Source: Bacteroidales bacterium
Lineage (GTDB): Bacteria; Bacteroidota; Bacteroidia; Bacteroidales; BM520
DNA: 64,000 nucleotides
Direction: 5' to 3'
Assembly: GCA_031276035.1 (NCBI GenBank)
Contig: JAISNV010000013.1
Location: forward strand, 40,349-104,348
Position numbers and translations under genes: made by a program. Positions 9,606 to 19,131 of this stretch are shown piece after piece (the first letter of the stretch is position 1; each line of letters starts with the position of its first letter). The notes under the pieces were generated by a model. It was not told the DNA's origin. It did no database searches and worked only from the letters and a program-made list of their open reading frames with translations.

Positions 9606-11657
9606 ATGAGAAAATTTTTTAAATATATAATAGATAACTATAACCTTATTTTAAAATTCATACTTGTTATTTTAATAATTTGTTCCGCAGTGTATTTTAT
9701 GCCGCAGAAAAATACATTCAACTATGTTTATGAAATTGGTAATACATGGAATTATAGCGACCTTATTGCTCCTTTCGATTTTCCGATTAATAAAAGCACT
9801 ACACTTCTTGAACATGAAATCAAAGACATACAAGAAAACTCAAAACAATATTACTATATTGATAAAGATGTAACAAATACTCAAATTGATAAATTCAATC
9901 AAGCATTAAATAAATACTCGGAAAACAATAAAATTGACTCCGTTAGTTTAAAAAATATTAAATACACTTTTGAAGTAATTGTTAATACCGGTATCATTAC
10001 ACATGAAGACATAATAAATAATAAAAATGACGATTACATTATTTATCTGATTTCGGATAATACAATCAGAAAAGTTTTCCTTAAAGATATTTTTACTATC
10101 CAGTCGGCAAATATAAAATTTTCTAATGTTTGTTCTCAGCTAAAAAATATTGATAATACAGCAATTAATTTACTTGCCGAAACTCATTTTACCAATAATG
10201 TTTACTTTGATAGAAACAAAACAAATCTCGAAACTAAAAAAACTATTGACGACTTATCCGTTTCATATGGGAAAGTACATAAAGGAGAGTTAATTGTCTT
10301 AGAAGGTAGTATCATAAATAAAGATACTGCCATTATTTTACAATCTTTGGAGAATGCTTATAGCTTTTATGACAACACGTTAATTAACAATAGATTGAGC
10401 AGAACTGTCATATACTTAATTATATGTCTTAGTTTTATGGCTTTTCTAACAATAAACAGACCCAATATCATAAAATATAACAAATCGTTTTTATTAATTC
10501 TTTTAACTATAGTTATAATAATAGCTTGGATTTCAGCTATACTTTACGGTAATAATCCAAAAAGCGTTTATATTGTTCCGATATGTATTGTTCCGATAAT
10601 TTTCAGGGCATTCTTTAATTACAAGATTGCAACCTGGGGTATGCTGTTAACAACGTTGCTGGCTGCTGTTATTGTACCAGATCCGTTTTATTTTTGTATA
10701 TCAAATATAATTACCGGAATTATTGTTATTTCGTTTATTTCCAAACTTGAAAAGCGGTCACAATACTTTATTGTAACGCTTGTAGCTTTCACTTCTTATT
10801 GTATTATTTATGTTGCATACAATCTAAGTAAAACAGATACAATTACTTCCGTTTTCTTCCCTTTTATTCAACAATATTTATTAAATTCAATACTTTTACT
10901 TACCTCTTACCCAATAATATTTTTTATTGAGAAAATATTCGGATATACTACGGATATAAGTTTAATTGAACTTTCAAATACTAATAATAAGATTTTACGA
11001 AGATTATCAACCGAAGCTCCGGGTACCTTTCAGCATAGTATTCAGGTAGCTAATCTAAGCGAAAATGCTGCAAGAAAGATCGGCGCAAATGTACTTTTAG
11101 CCAGAGTCGGTGCATTATATCATGATATAGGTAAATTGGATGCTCCTTATTACTTTTCCGAAAATCAGATAAAAAACACAAATCCGCATGAAGATCTTCT
11201 ACCGGAACAGAGTGCTAAAATTTTAATTTCGCATGTTACCAAAGGTATTGAAATTGCTACAAAAAGTCATCTGCCGGAAGTAATTAAAGATTTCATTCGT
11301 TCGCATCACGGAACAAGGTACACTTCATTCTTTTATAGAAATGCTATCGAACAGTATGGTAAAGAAAATATTAATGAAGAAGTATTCAGATACCACGGTC
11401 CGAAACCTTTTAGCAAAGAAACAGCCATTGTTATGATGGCAGATTCTATTGAGGCCGCATCTAAAAGTCTTCAAGACACAGATGAACAACAACTCACATA
11501 TTTAGTAAACAACATCATCGACAAACAGATTGCTGAAAAACAATTCACTAACACAAATATTACTTTAAAAGAAATTGAAATCGTAAAAAAAGTTTTCATC
11601 TCAAGTCTTAAAAGCAGCTTTCATTTACGTATAAAATACCCAACCGTCGAAAATTAA
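9606..11657 (+). CDS. pgpH: 7TM-HD family phosphodiesterase (PgpH/YqfF type)
   Basis: 683 residues in the arrangement of PgpH, a membrane phosphodiesterase that hydrolyses cyclic di-AMP. An N-terminal membrane helix (about 13-32) is followed by an extracytoplasmic 7TMR-HDED domain (about 33-255), seven membrane helices (about 265-450) and a cytoplasmic HD domain. HD ligands include H477 in FQHSIQVANL and H506/D507 in YHDIGKLD, with DFIRSHHGTRYTSFF and MMADSIEAASKSL further on. It begins 1 bp after the WbqC-like stop and is probably cotranscribed with it. Cyclic di-AMP as substrate is inferred from the family. Confidence 0.9.
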   Translation: MRKFFKYIIDNYNLILKFILVILIICSAVYFMPQKNTFNYVYEIGNTWNYSDLIAPFDFPINKSTTLLEHEIKDIQENSKQYYYIDKDVTNTQIDKFNQALNKYSENNKIDSVSLKNIKYTFEVIVNTGIITHEDIINNKNDDYIIYLISDNTIRKVFLKDIFTIQSANIKFSNVCSQLKNIDNTAINLLAETHFTNNVYFDRNKTNLETKKTIDDLSVSYGKVHKGELIVLEGSIINKDTAIILQSLENAYSFYDNTLINNRLSRTVIYLIICLSFMAFLTINRPNIIKYNKSFLLILLTIVIIIAWISAILYGNNPKSVYIVPICIVPIIFRAFFNYKIATWGMLLTTLLAAVIVPDPFYFCISNIITGIIVISFISKLEKRSQYFIVTLVAFTSYCIIYVAYNLSKTDTITSVFFPFIQQYLLNSILLLTSYPIIFFIEKIFGYTTDISLIELSNTNNKILRRLSTEAPGTFQHSIQVANLSENAARKIGANVLLARVGALYHDIGKLDAPYYFSENQIKNTNPHEDLLPEQSAKILISHVTKGIEIATKSHLPEVIKDFIRSHHGTRYTSFFYRNAIEQYGKENINEEVFRYHGPKPFSKETAIVMMADSIEAASKSLQDTDEQQLTYLVNNIIDKQIAEKQFTNTNITLKEIEIVKKVFISSLKSSFHLRIKYPTVEN

Positions 11658-11693
11658 CAATTAATTTATCACTCCTTTTAACTCTTAATTAAT

Positions 11694-12425
11694 ATGCAAG
11701 GTATAGTATTAAAATCGCAAATACCACTTAGAGCCGATAAAAGTCATCGAAGTGAAATGGTTTCTCAAATACTTTTCGGAGAAACTTATACGATATTAGA
11801 TAAAATGGATGATTGGCTTTTAATTAAAACTAATTATGATAACTATATAGGCTGGATAGATAATATTTCTTACGAAGAATTAAATTCAGAACAAAAAACT
11901 TTTATCATTCGTAACAAATATATAAAAGCATTGGATCGCAACAATCTTGAAATTATTATTCCTGCAGGTTCAGCAATCACAGAACCTAATAGTGATAATT
12001 TTTTTGTCATTAATAATAATATTTACAAGATTTCTGATTATTGTGAATTGATAAAGAAAACAAGTATTGCGGAATCGGCAAAATATTTTCTTAATTCTCC
12101 TTATTTTTGGGGTGGTAGAACATTCATGGGTTTTGATTGTTCCGGTTTTGCACAGATAATATATAAAATTAACAATATAAATATACCGCGTGATGCTTCT
12201 GAACAAATTAAGCACGGCAATGCCATACCTATTATACAAGAAGCACACGAAGGCGATTTAGTTTTTTTCGGGAATGAAGAAAGTATAAATCATGTAGGTA
12301 TCTTATTAAGCAGCGAAAAAGTTATTCATTGCTCCGGTGAAGTAAAAATAGATTACATTGATAATACGGGGATTTTTAACGGGAAAAAATATACGCATTT
12401 CCTAAGAGGAATAAAAAGTTATTAA
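11694..12425 (+). CDS. NlpC/P60 family peptidoglycan hydrolase
   Basis: 243 residues. An N-terminal SH3-like region (about 1-60) precedes a C-terminal NlpC/P60 domain with the catalytic triad C149 (GFDCSGF), H200 (INHVGIL) and H212 (VIHCSG). Enzymes of this kind cleave the D-gamma-glutamyl-mesodiaminopimelate bond in peptidoglycan stem peptides; members with this short layout resemble dipeptidyl-peptidase VI. No signal peptide is visible, which suggests a cytoplasmic muropeptide-recycling role, though that is inference. It lies 36 bp after pgpH and before a strong hairpin. Confidence 0.9.
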   Translation: MQGIVLKSQIPLRADKSHRSEMVSQILFGETYTILDKMDDWLLIKTNYDNYIGWIDNISYEELNSEQKTFIIRNKYIKALDRNNLEIIIPAGSAITEPNSDNFFVINNNIYKISDYCELIKKTSIAESAKYFLNSPYFWGGRTFMGFDCSGFAQIIYKINNINIPRDASEQIKHGNAIPIIQEAHEGDLVFFGNEESINHVGILLSSEKVIHCSGEVKIDYIDNTGIFNGKKYTHFLRGIKSY

Positions 12426-12511
12426 CAATTATTTGGTTTTATCAACAATTAAAATTGTAATCAACTATTCTTTTGAGCATTACAAAAAAACCGATTTAAA
12501 ACGAACAGCTT

Positions 12512-12545
12512 AGAAATCTTTAACAAAAATTTGTTAAAGATTTCT
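12512..12545 (+). terminator. 16-bp perfect inverted repeat: terminator and/or operator
   Basis: The left arm 12512-12527 and right arm 12530-12545 are perfect reverse complements with a 2-nt gap, followed by a T-rich stretch. It could terminate transcription from the NlpC/P60 gene. The right arm also contains the TTTG (12530-12533) that serves as the -33 element of the TonB-receptor promoter, so it could instead be an operator. Confidence 0.6.
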
Positions 12546-12562
12546 TTTTATTACTACTTTTG
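12530..12562 (+). promoter_or_regulatory. Promoter of the TonB-dependent receptor
   Basis: -33 TTTG at 12530-12533 and -7 TACTTTTG at 12555-12562 (TAnnTTTG), separated by 21 bases. The expected transcription start leaves a leader of about 75 nt before the ATG at 12645. Confidence 0.65.
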
Positions 12563-12644
12563 TAAGCTTAATTATGAAAGTTTTTAATTAAACAAATATA
12601 ATTGATTATTAACTAATATTTATTAACTAAAAAAACTATTAAAG

Positions 12645-15600
12645 ATGAAAAAGATTCTACGAATTGTTATGATGTTTACAGCAATGTTTTTTGCTATTTC
12701 GTCTATTGCACAGGTTACTACATCCAGCATGTCGGGTAGAATAACCGACAAAAATGGTTCTTTACCGGGTGCTACCGTATTGGTAAAGCATATTCCATCA
12801 GGCACTTCATACGGCACAGTTACCAATAATGACGGCCGTTATATTATTCAGGGTATGCGTGTTGGCGGTCCTTACACTATCGAATTTTCATACGTGGGAT
12901 ATAATACTGCCAAATATGAAAATATTCAACTATATTTGGGTGAACCATATATTTTAAATGTTAGGTTGGTGGAAGGCAAAACAATTGAAGGTATAGAAAT
13001 TACTGCTGAATCTATGAATTCTAATATGAATACTGAACGCGCAGGAGCAGTAACTGCTATTGACCAAAGAGCAATTACATCTATTCCAACTACAACAAGA
13101 AGTTTAAACGATGCTATTAAACTAACTCCTCAAGCTACTTCTTCTGCAAGTGGTCCGGCTTTAGGTGGCGGTAACTATCGTCAATCATACGTTAGTGTTG
13201 ATGGTGCTGCATTTAACAATGCTTTCGGTATCGGACAAAATATTCCTTCTGGTGGTAGTCCTATTTCTCTTGATGCACTTGATCAAATATCAATAAGCCT
13301 TACACCTTATGATGTTCGTCAAAGCGGATTCTTAGGCGGTTCTATTCAGGCTGTTACAAAAAGCGGTACAAATAAATTACATGTTTCTGTGTACGATTAT
13401 TTCACTAACGACACATTTTTAGGAAAAAAATATGGTGATAAAGACAGTACAAATAATTATCAAAAACTTAACTTGAGCGAAACTTTAAAGAATACTGTAG
13501 GTATTAATATAGGTGGCCCTATCATTAAAGACAAATTATTCTATTTCGTTAATTTTGAATATGAAACAGATATTGCAACAGGTCAAACAAGATTAGCTCG
13601 TGAAAACGAAGATCAAGAATGGGGCTCAGAGAATCAATATAACCGCCCTACAGTTTCACAAATGGATGAAATAAGAAATTATTTAATGGAGAATTTTAAC
13701 GGTTATGATCCAGGTAGATATCAAAACTATTCAACAAATACTCCCGATTATAAATTATTGGCTCGAATCGACTGGAACATTAATAAAGACCATAAACTTA
13801 ATGTTCGTTTCACACAAACAAGCAATAAATATTCAAGCGATCCATCAAGCTCAATAAGTCCGTTCTCCAGCAATGTTTATAATAGAAATACTGTAGGACG
13901 TACTTCAATGAACGCTCTTTATTTTGAAAGTGCACGTTATTATCAAGAACAAAACTTTATGTCTATTGCTGGTGAATTAAATTCAAGTTTCCTTAATGGA
14001 AAACTTAATAATGTATTCCGTGCTACATATTCAAAACAACATGAGCCGAGAAGTTTTGTAGGAGATTTATTCCCAACTGTTGATATTTTAGAAAATGACA
14101 GCGTTTTAACAACTTTCGGTCCGGATCCTTTTACATACGGTAATCTACGTGATGTTTCCACAGTAATTGTAACCGATGAAATAAGTTATCAATTAGGTAA
14201 AAATACTTTCACCGGTGGTCTTCAATTCGAATGGGATAAAACTAAAAACGGTTATATGCAAGGTGGAGCGGGTTATTATGTTTATAATTCATGGCAAGAT
14301 TTTGTAGAAAATAATGCCCCAAAATCATTTATGATTACTCATCCTAATAACAATGAACTTACACAGGAATATCCTTCATTCACATACATGCAATACTCTG
14401 TTTATTTGCAAGATGAAGTAGCATTTAGTGAAAACTTCAAAGGTACTTTGGGATTACGTGTTGAAGTTCCTACATACCCGTCTTTAGCTAACAATTACAA
14501 TATAGAATTTACAGAAGGATGGACTGATGGCGATGGCGTACATCATGAAACATTCCCCAACTATGCAACTTCGGATATGCCTAGCGCAAAAGTAAACTTC
14601 TCTCCGCGCCTTGGTTTTAACTGGGATATCTTAGGCAACCGTAATTTGGTACTTAGAGGAGGAACAGGTATTTTCACCGGTCGTCTCCCATTTGTATGGA
14701 TCGTTTCAGTTGCAGGTAACAGTAACGTAATTCAAGCCCAATACATTGCTGAAAACAATGTTCCTATTACATTTTATGATAATATTGACGGTATTCTGGA
14801 AGCATTATATGGTGGTGCCTTTGAAAAACAAGAACTCTCCGCACCAACAAGTCCTACCTTACTTTCTAAAGATTTAAGAATGCCTCAAAATTGGAAATCT
14901 TCTTTAGCTTTAGACATTAATTTATTTTGGGGAATTAAAGCTACAGTAGAAGGTATTTACAGCAAAGAATTAACTTCAGTTGCCGTAACAAAATTAGGAA
15001 TCGAACAATCAGGATCAGTTGAACTAATTGAAGGCGTTGATGAAAGAGAAACATGGGTTTCACAAGGTATTAGAAATTCTTTGGGAAGAAATATCACTCC
15101 TTACTTAATTGAAAACACTGATAATAAAGGTTGGTATTATTCTGTAACAGCTATGTTGGAAAAGAAATTCGACAAAGGTTTTACTGCAATGGTTGCATAT
15201 ACAAGATCTGAAAGTAAATCTGCAATTGACGGAAGCGGCGACCAAATTACTTCTGCATTCTCAATTGACAGTTATGTTTCTGGAGCAAATAACCATGATC
15301 TCGGATATTCATCATATGTTACTCCCGACAGATTTATTGCAAGTGTCAGCTACAGTAAGGAATATGCAAAATATTTTGCTTCAACTATAAGCTTATTCTA
15401 TGAAGGATACAGATACGGTTATGCAGGAACTTGGGGATATTCAAGATATTCTTATACTTTAAGTTCTAATGTTGTTGGTGATGGTGGTGCATCTAACTTA
15501 TTATATGTACCGACAGAAACCGAATTAGACAAAATGAATTGGGCTTCTGAAACTGATAAAACTAATTTCTGGACTTTTGTTCAAGAAGATAAATATTTAA

Positions 15601-15911
15601 GCTCAATGATAGGTAAATATACAGAACGTAATGGTGCTATTATGCCTTGGAGACATACAATTAATCTTAAATTTATGCAAGATTTTTATTTCTTCATTGC
15701 CGATCAACGCAACACTCTTCAAGTTGGTGTTGATATTTACAATCTTGCTAATTTATTAAATCCGTCTTGGGGAAATGTTTCTCAACTTAGTTCAAATGCA
15801 ATTTTAGCTTACAACAATGGAGAATATTCATTTACCAATCCTAAATGGAATAAATATGCAGGTACAATGTCAACTTGGGCAGTATCGTTCAGCTTACGCT
15901 ATATCTTCTAA
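12645..15911 (+). CDS. Oar-like TonB-dependent outer-membrane receptor
   Basis: 1088 residues. A signal peptide (1 to about 22) is followed by a carboxypeptidase regulatory-like beta domain (about 27-112, SGRITDKNGSLPGATVLVKH), a plug domain (about 115-245, including YVSVDGAAFNNAFG and GGSIQAVTKSGTNKLH) and a large TonB-dependent barrel ending in aromatic Phe (WAVSFSLRYIF). The layout resembles the Oar/OmpA-related TonB receptors of Bacteroidota. No SusD partner lies next to it, so glycan uptake is not supported; the substrate is unknown. It has its own promoter and terminator, so it is monocistronic. Confidence 0.92.
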   Translation: MKKILRIVMMFTAMFFAISSIAQVTTSSMSGRITDKNGSLPGATVLVKHIPSGTSYGTVTNNDGRYIIQGMRVGGPYTIEFSYVGYNTAKYENIQLYLGEPYILNVRLVEGKTIEGIEITAESMNSNMNTERAGAVTAIDQRAITSIPTTTRSLNDAIKLTPQATSSASGPALGGGNYRQSYVSVDGAAFNNAFGIGQNIPSGGSPISLDALDQISISLTPYDVRQSGFLGGSIQAVTKSGTNKLHVSVYDYFTNDTFLGKKYGDKDSTNNYQKLNLSETLKNTVGINIGGPIIKDKLFYFVNFEYETDIATGQTRLARENEDQEWGSENQYNRPTVSQMDEIRNYLMENFNGYDPGRYQNYSTNTPDYKLLARIDWNINKDHKLNVRFTQTSNKYSSDPSSSISPFSSNVYNRNTVGRTSMNALYFESARYYQEQNFMSIAGELNSSFLNGKLNNVFRATYSKQHEPRSFVGDLFPTVDILENDSVLTTFGPDPFTYGNLRDVSTVIVTDEISYQLGKNTFTGGLQFEWDKTKNGYMQGGAGYYVYNSWQDFVENNAPKSFMITHPNNNELTQEYPSFTYMQYSVYLQDEVAFSENFKGTLGLRVEVPTYPSLANNYNIEFTEGWTDGDGVHHETFPNYATSDMPSAKVNFSPRLGFNWDILGNRNLVLRGGTGIFTGRLPFVWIVSVAGNSNVIQAQYIAENNVPITFYDNIDGILEALYGGAFEKQELSAPTSPTLLSKDLRMPQNWKSSLALDINLFWGIKATVEGIYSKELTSVAVTKLGIEQSGSVELIEGVDERETWVSQGIRNSLGRNITPYLIENTDNKGWYYSVTAMLEKKFDKGFTAMVAYTRSESKSAIDGSGDQITSAFSIDSYVSGANNHDLGYSSYVTPDRFIASVSYSKEYAKYFASTISLFYEGYRYGYAGTWGYSRYSYTLSSNVVGDGGASNLLYVPTETELDKMNWASETDKTNFWTFVQEDKYLSSMIGKYTERNGAIMPWRHTINLKFMQDFYFFIADQRNTLQVGVDIYNLANLLNPSWGNVSQLSSNAILAYNNGEYSFTNPKWNKYAGTMSTWAVSFSLRYIF

Positions 15912-15940
15912 AAAAGAGTTTAATAAATAATTTATATAAG

Positions 15941-15968
15941 AGGCTACTCAAATGGGTAGCCTTTTTTT
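15941..15968 (+). terminator. Rho-independent terminator of the TonB receptor gene
   Basis: The stem AGGCTAC (15941-15947) pairs with GTAGCCT (15956-15962), extended by two further pairs, and runs into seven T residues. Confidence 0.9.
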
Positions 15969-15970
15969 AT

Positions 15971-16290
15971 GGATTGGCAAGATATATAACAATTAGCCGA
16001 ATTAATAATATCTTGCTAAAATAATCTTACATTACCAAACATACCCCTTAACCAAGAGTTTCTGAATTAATTATATGACTATAAATTCCACATATATTAA
16101 TTACTTTATTGTATTTTCAGCCAACAATATTGGTTGAATAAATTATTAACAACTTCCAATAAAAGAATTAAAAGGTAAAGGTAATCTCGGATATTTTGAA
16201 ATAAATCTAAGTTTTAAATCATTGTAACTTCCAAGTTACATATAAATTCATAAAGGGAGAGATACATTATTCATCCTTAGTTTAATGACA
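15971..16290. other. Non-coding intergenic stretch between convergent genes
   Basis: No credible reading frame was seen. It contains small inverted repeats: 9-bp arms at 15977-15985 and 16008-16016, and 8-bp arms at 16223-16230 and 16233-16240 with a 2-nt gap. The purpose of these is unknown. Confidence 0.4.
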
Positions 16291-16294
16291 ACAC

Positions 16295-16326
16295 AAAAAA
16301 AGCTGTCCGATTGGACAGCTTTTTTG
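16295..16326 (-). terminator. Bidirectional rho-independent terminator
   Basis: The stem AGCTGTCC (16301-16308) and GGACAGCT (16313-16320) with a GATT loop is flanked by A-run and T-run, so it can work on either strand. It lies 22 bp past the stop of the minus-strand lipoprotein gene. Confidence 0.85.
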
Positions 16327-16347
16327 AAATATAATTATAATGTTTTA

Positions 16348-17130
16348 TTAATTCTTATATTCACCTGTAACTGTTCTGTCGGATGTACCAACCAATACAC
16401 GTTTAGTAGGATTAATCAAATAATAAGTACCATCAGATTTTTTGGTAGCAATTACATAGTTAAATGTTTGTGTATCGTCTTTAGCAGGAATTAACTCAAA
16501 GCTATCAATAGAAGTAGCAGCGTCAATTGCAACAGCTAATGCTTCTTTTGTCGTAAGAGTATTCCAAACTGTTACATCAGTAAACTGAACTAGTTTTGTA
16601 CCTTCAGCAGGAGTAATCTTAATCATAAAGTCAGTAGTGTTGGTTTTCCATTCCAAACCGAATACATCTAATCCTGTTCCCGCATTCGTACCTGAACGGT
16701 GCCATGAAAATGTTTCAGGAGCTGATAATGGTGTATCCACTGGAACGATTGTTACATTAACATTAGCCGAAGCTGTTTTATTAACTGTTTTTACAAAAAC
16801 TTCAATCTTAGTCATTCCTTCTTTTGCAGCCAATTGTTCAGGAGTAAAGGTAAATGCATAAGTAATACCTGAAAACTGAGTAACAGATATTTCTGCCCAT
16901 GTATTATCCTCAAATCTAGATGTAAATGTAACACTTTGGAATTCATCCTCAGCATCAATAACAATAGTTCCTGCTAAAATTTCAACATCCATGTTGTCAA
17001 GATCAATTGTAATTTCAGTTGGAACAGTAATAACAGGTTCTTCATAAACCGGGTCTTTGCATGATGTTAGTCCAATAGTTAAACCTAAAAGAACTACAAG
17101 TAATAAATTAAATTTTTTCATAATTTTCAT
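16348..17130 (-). CDS. Putative surface lipoprotein of unknown function
   Basis: 260 residues (257 if the second ATG at 17121 is used). The lipoprotein signal ends in the lipobox LTSC, followed by KDPVYEEP. The mature protein is beta-rich, with an internal region resembling an immunoglobulin-like repeat (VEVLAGTIVIDAED-type strands, then TFTPEQLAAKEGMTKIEVFV). The C-terminal half contains ETFSWHRSGTNAG. I did not recognise a family, though SusE-like lipoproteins have similar composition. It has its own promoter and terminator and stands alone between convergent and codirectional neighbours. Confidence 0.8.
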   Translation of the reverse strand: MKIMKKFNLLLVVLLGLTIGLTSCKDPVYEEPVITVPTEITIDLDNMDVEILAGTIVIDAEDEFQSVTFTSRFEDNTWAEISVTQFSGITYAFTFTPEQLAAKEGMTKIEVFVKTVNKTASANVNVTIVPVDTPLSAPETFSWHRSGTNAGTGLDVFGLEWKTNTTDFMIKITPAEGTKLVQFTDVTVWNTLTTKEALAVAIDAATSIDSFELIPAKDDTQTFNYVIATKKSDGTYYLINPTKRVLVGTSDRTVTGEYKN

Positions 17131-17179
17131 TTTTAATTAGTTAATATTTAAACGTGTTTCAATTTCAATAAATTTTGTG

Positions 17180-17187
17180 CAAATGTA
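17180..17187 (-). promoter_or_regulatory. -7 promoter element for the lipoprotein gene
   Basis: The minus strand reads TACATTTG (TAnnTTTG), about 50 bp upstream of the start codon. A possible TTTG lies at 17212-17215, 24 bases further upstream, slightly wider than usual. Confidence 0.55.
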
Positions 17188-17224
17188 GTTATTTTTTAAA
17201 AAAGTTATTCACAAAAAATTATAA

Positions 17225-19000
17225 TTAACGTATTTCAATTCTATAAGGAATTCTTGCCTGAATGCCCGACATCTGTTGTATTTCACGCATAGTTTGATAT
17301 AATGGGTATAATTCACCTAATTCCGCAGCAATTTTAGTTTCAGTATCACTATTACCGCTTAATATTTCCATCAACTGTTCATAAGATGATTTTTCCTTGG
17401 GGTAGTTTACAATTTTATAATTTTCTAATCCAGCTTTTTCTGCGGCAACTTCAATCGCACGAGTTAATCCGCCAAGCTCATCAACCAAACCGAGTTCAAG
17501 TGCATCGGTTCCTGTCCAAATCCTGCCTTGCGCAATAGCATCAACTGCTTCAACAGTCATATTTCTTCCTTTTGCAACATGACCGAGAAATGTTTTATAT
17601 ACATTATTAACATGCGTGTGATGAAAAGCTGCATCGCCGGCAGACATGGGATAAAGTACCGAAAGCGGCGTAGAATACTTATTCGTCTTAACAAAGTCGG
17701 TTGTAATACCAATTTTATTATTTAATAATTTATGCGCATCGGGGATCATACCGAAAACACCTATAGAGCCGGTTAATGTATTTTTATCACTTATTATATA
17801 ATCTGCCATACAAGAAATATAATAACCTCCAGAAGCAGCGTAAGTACCGTAAGAAGCTATTACAGGTTTCACTGCCTTAGTTAAAATTATCTCATTAAGA
17901 ATAATTTCCGAAGCCAATGCACTACCACCCGGACTATTAACTCTGAAAACTACGGCTTTAACATTTTTATCCAAGCGCGCATTTTTTATTTGTTTTGCTA
18001 AAGTTTCATCACCAATTTGAATATCACTCCCTTTACCGTCAATAATATCTCCTAAAGCATAAATAATCGCAATTCTATCTTTTGATAATTCTTTCTTAGA
18101 TTCAGGAACTTTACTGTAAGTTTCCACTTTTATTTGTTCTACTTTTTTATCATTCTCAACTCCAAGCAAGCCGTTTATATAAGCATATGCATCATTAATC
18201 TGTCCGACTTGGTCTATAAAATTTAAATTCTTTGCATCATTAGCTGTTTTAATCATTAACTCATCGGCGTAATAATTTAAATCGGCAACACTGATATTTC
18301 TCGAACTGCTTATTGCGTCTATAACGGTACTCCATATTGATGTAATATAACGAGACAACTGCTCTCTATTAGCATCACTCATTTCATCCGTAATATACGG
18401 TTCAACAGCGCTTTTAAATTTATTTCCGTCAGGGCGAAATACATTTACATCAATCTCAAGTTTATCAAGCATTCTTTTGTAAAACATTGTTCCTGCGCTA
18501 ATACCTCTAAAGTTTATTAAACCTTCCGGATTGATAATAATATGATCTGATACCGACGAAAGATAATACCCGTTTTGTGACATTCCTTTTGAATACGTTA
18601 CCACAAACTTTCCAGACTTTTCCTTGAAATCGGATAACGCATTTCTTATTTCTTCTGCAAATGCATAACCACCTGAAACGCCTTGTGTATCAATAAAAAT
18701 ACCTTTAATATTATTATCGGTTTTTGCTCTGTTAATACAATCCAATACGGTATTTAATCCCTGTGATTGCTGAATCTCCATACTAAACATATCAAAAGAA
18801 GATAGTAAATCCGACGGAGCTTTGTCGTACATTTGTTTATCAAAATTCAAATATAAAACACTGTTCGGTTTTACAGTGGGCGTGCTTTTAGACATCGAAG
18901 AAATGCTCGATACCATTATCATTAAACAGATAAACCATAAAATTCCGAATAGAATCAGCCCGGTTAACGTTGCCAATACGCTTTTAAAGAAACTTTTCAT
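17225..19000 (-). CDS. sppA: Signal peptide peptidase SppA, long (67K) type
   Basis: 591 residues. An N-terminal membrane anchor (about 10-32) is followed by two S49 peptidase domains. The catalytic dyad is assembled from K196 in FKSAVEPY (first domain) and S360 in NSPGGSALASE (second domain), matching K209 and S409 of E. coli SppA. It degrades cleaved signal peptides and membrane peptides at the periplasmic face of the inner membrane. The gene is divergent from folK, with its own promoter in the 130-bp gap. Confidence 0.95.
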   Translation of the reverse strand: MKSFFKSVLATLTGLILFGILWFICLMIMVSSISSMSKSTPTVKPNSVLYLNFDKQMYDKAPSDLLSSFDMFSMEIQQSQGLNTVLDCINRAKTDNNIKGIFIDTQGVSGGYAFAEEIRNALSDFKEKSGKFVVTYSKGMSQNGYYLSSVSDHIIINPEGLINFRGISAGTMFYKRMLDKLEIDVNVFRPDGNKFKSAVEPYITDEMSDANREQLSRYITSIWSTVIDAISSSRNISVADLNYYADELMIKTANDAKNLNFIDQVGQINDAYAYINGLLGVENDKKVEQIKVETYSKVPESKKELSKDRIAIIYALGDIIDGKGSDIQIGDETLAKQIKNARLDKNVKAVVFRVNSPGGSALASEIILNEIILTKAVKPVIASYGTYAASGGYYISCMADYIISDKNTLTGSIGVFGMIPDAHKLLNNKIGITTDFVKTNKYSTPLSVLYPMSAGDAAFHHTHVNNVYKTFLGHVAKGRNMTVEAVDAIAQGRIWTGTDALELGLVDELGGLTRAIEVAAEKAGLENYKIVNYPKEKSSYEQLMEILSGNSDTETKIAAELGELYPLYQTMREIQQMSGIQARIPYRIEIR

Positions 19001-19070
19001 AAAAAAATAGATTTTAATTAGTTATTAAGTTAAATTGATTTTGTTAATTTTAATTTTGAATTTATTATTG

Positions 19071-19078
19071 CAAAAGTA
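19071..19078 (-). promoter_or_regulatory. -7 promoter element for sppA
   Basis: The minus strand reads TACTTTTG (TAnnTTTG), 71 bp upstream of the sppA start. No clear -33 element was found. Confidence 0.5.
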
Positions 19079-19131
19079 TAAAATTTTATATAATATTGAA
19101 AATTATTTTTAAAGAATAAGATTTATTGCTA

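Noticed and set aside
12645..17130. TonB receptor plus lipoprotein as a SusCD-type polysaccharide utilisation locus
   Set aside because: There is no SusD, no glycoside hydrolase and no sugar sensor nearby; the lipoprotein is on the other strand behind two terminators.
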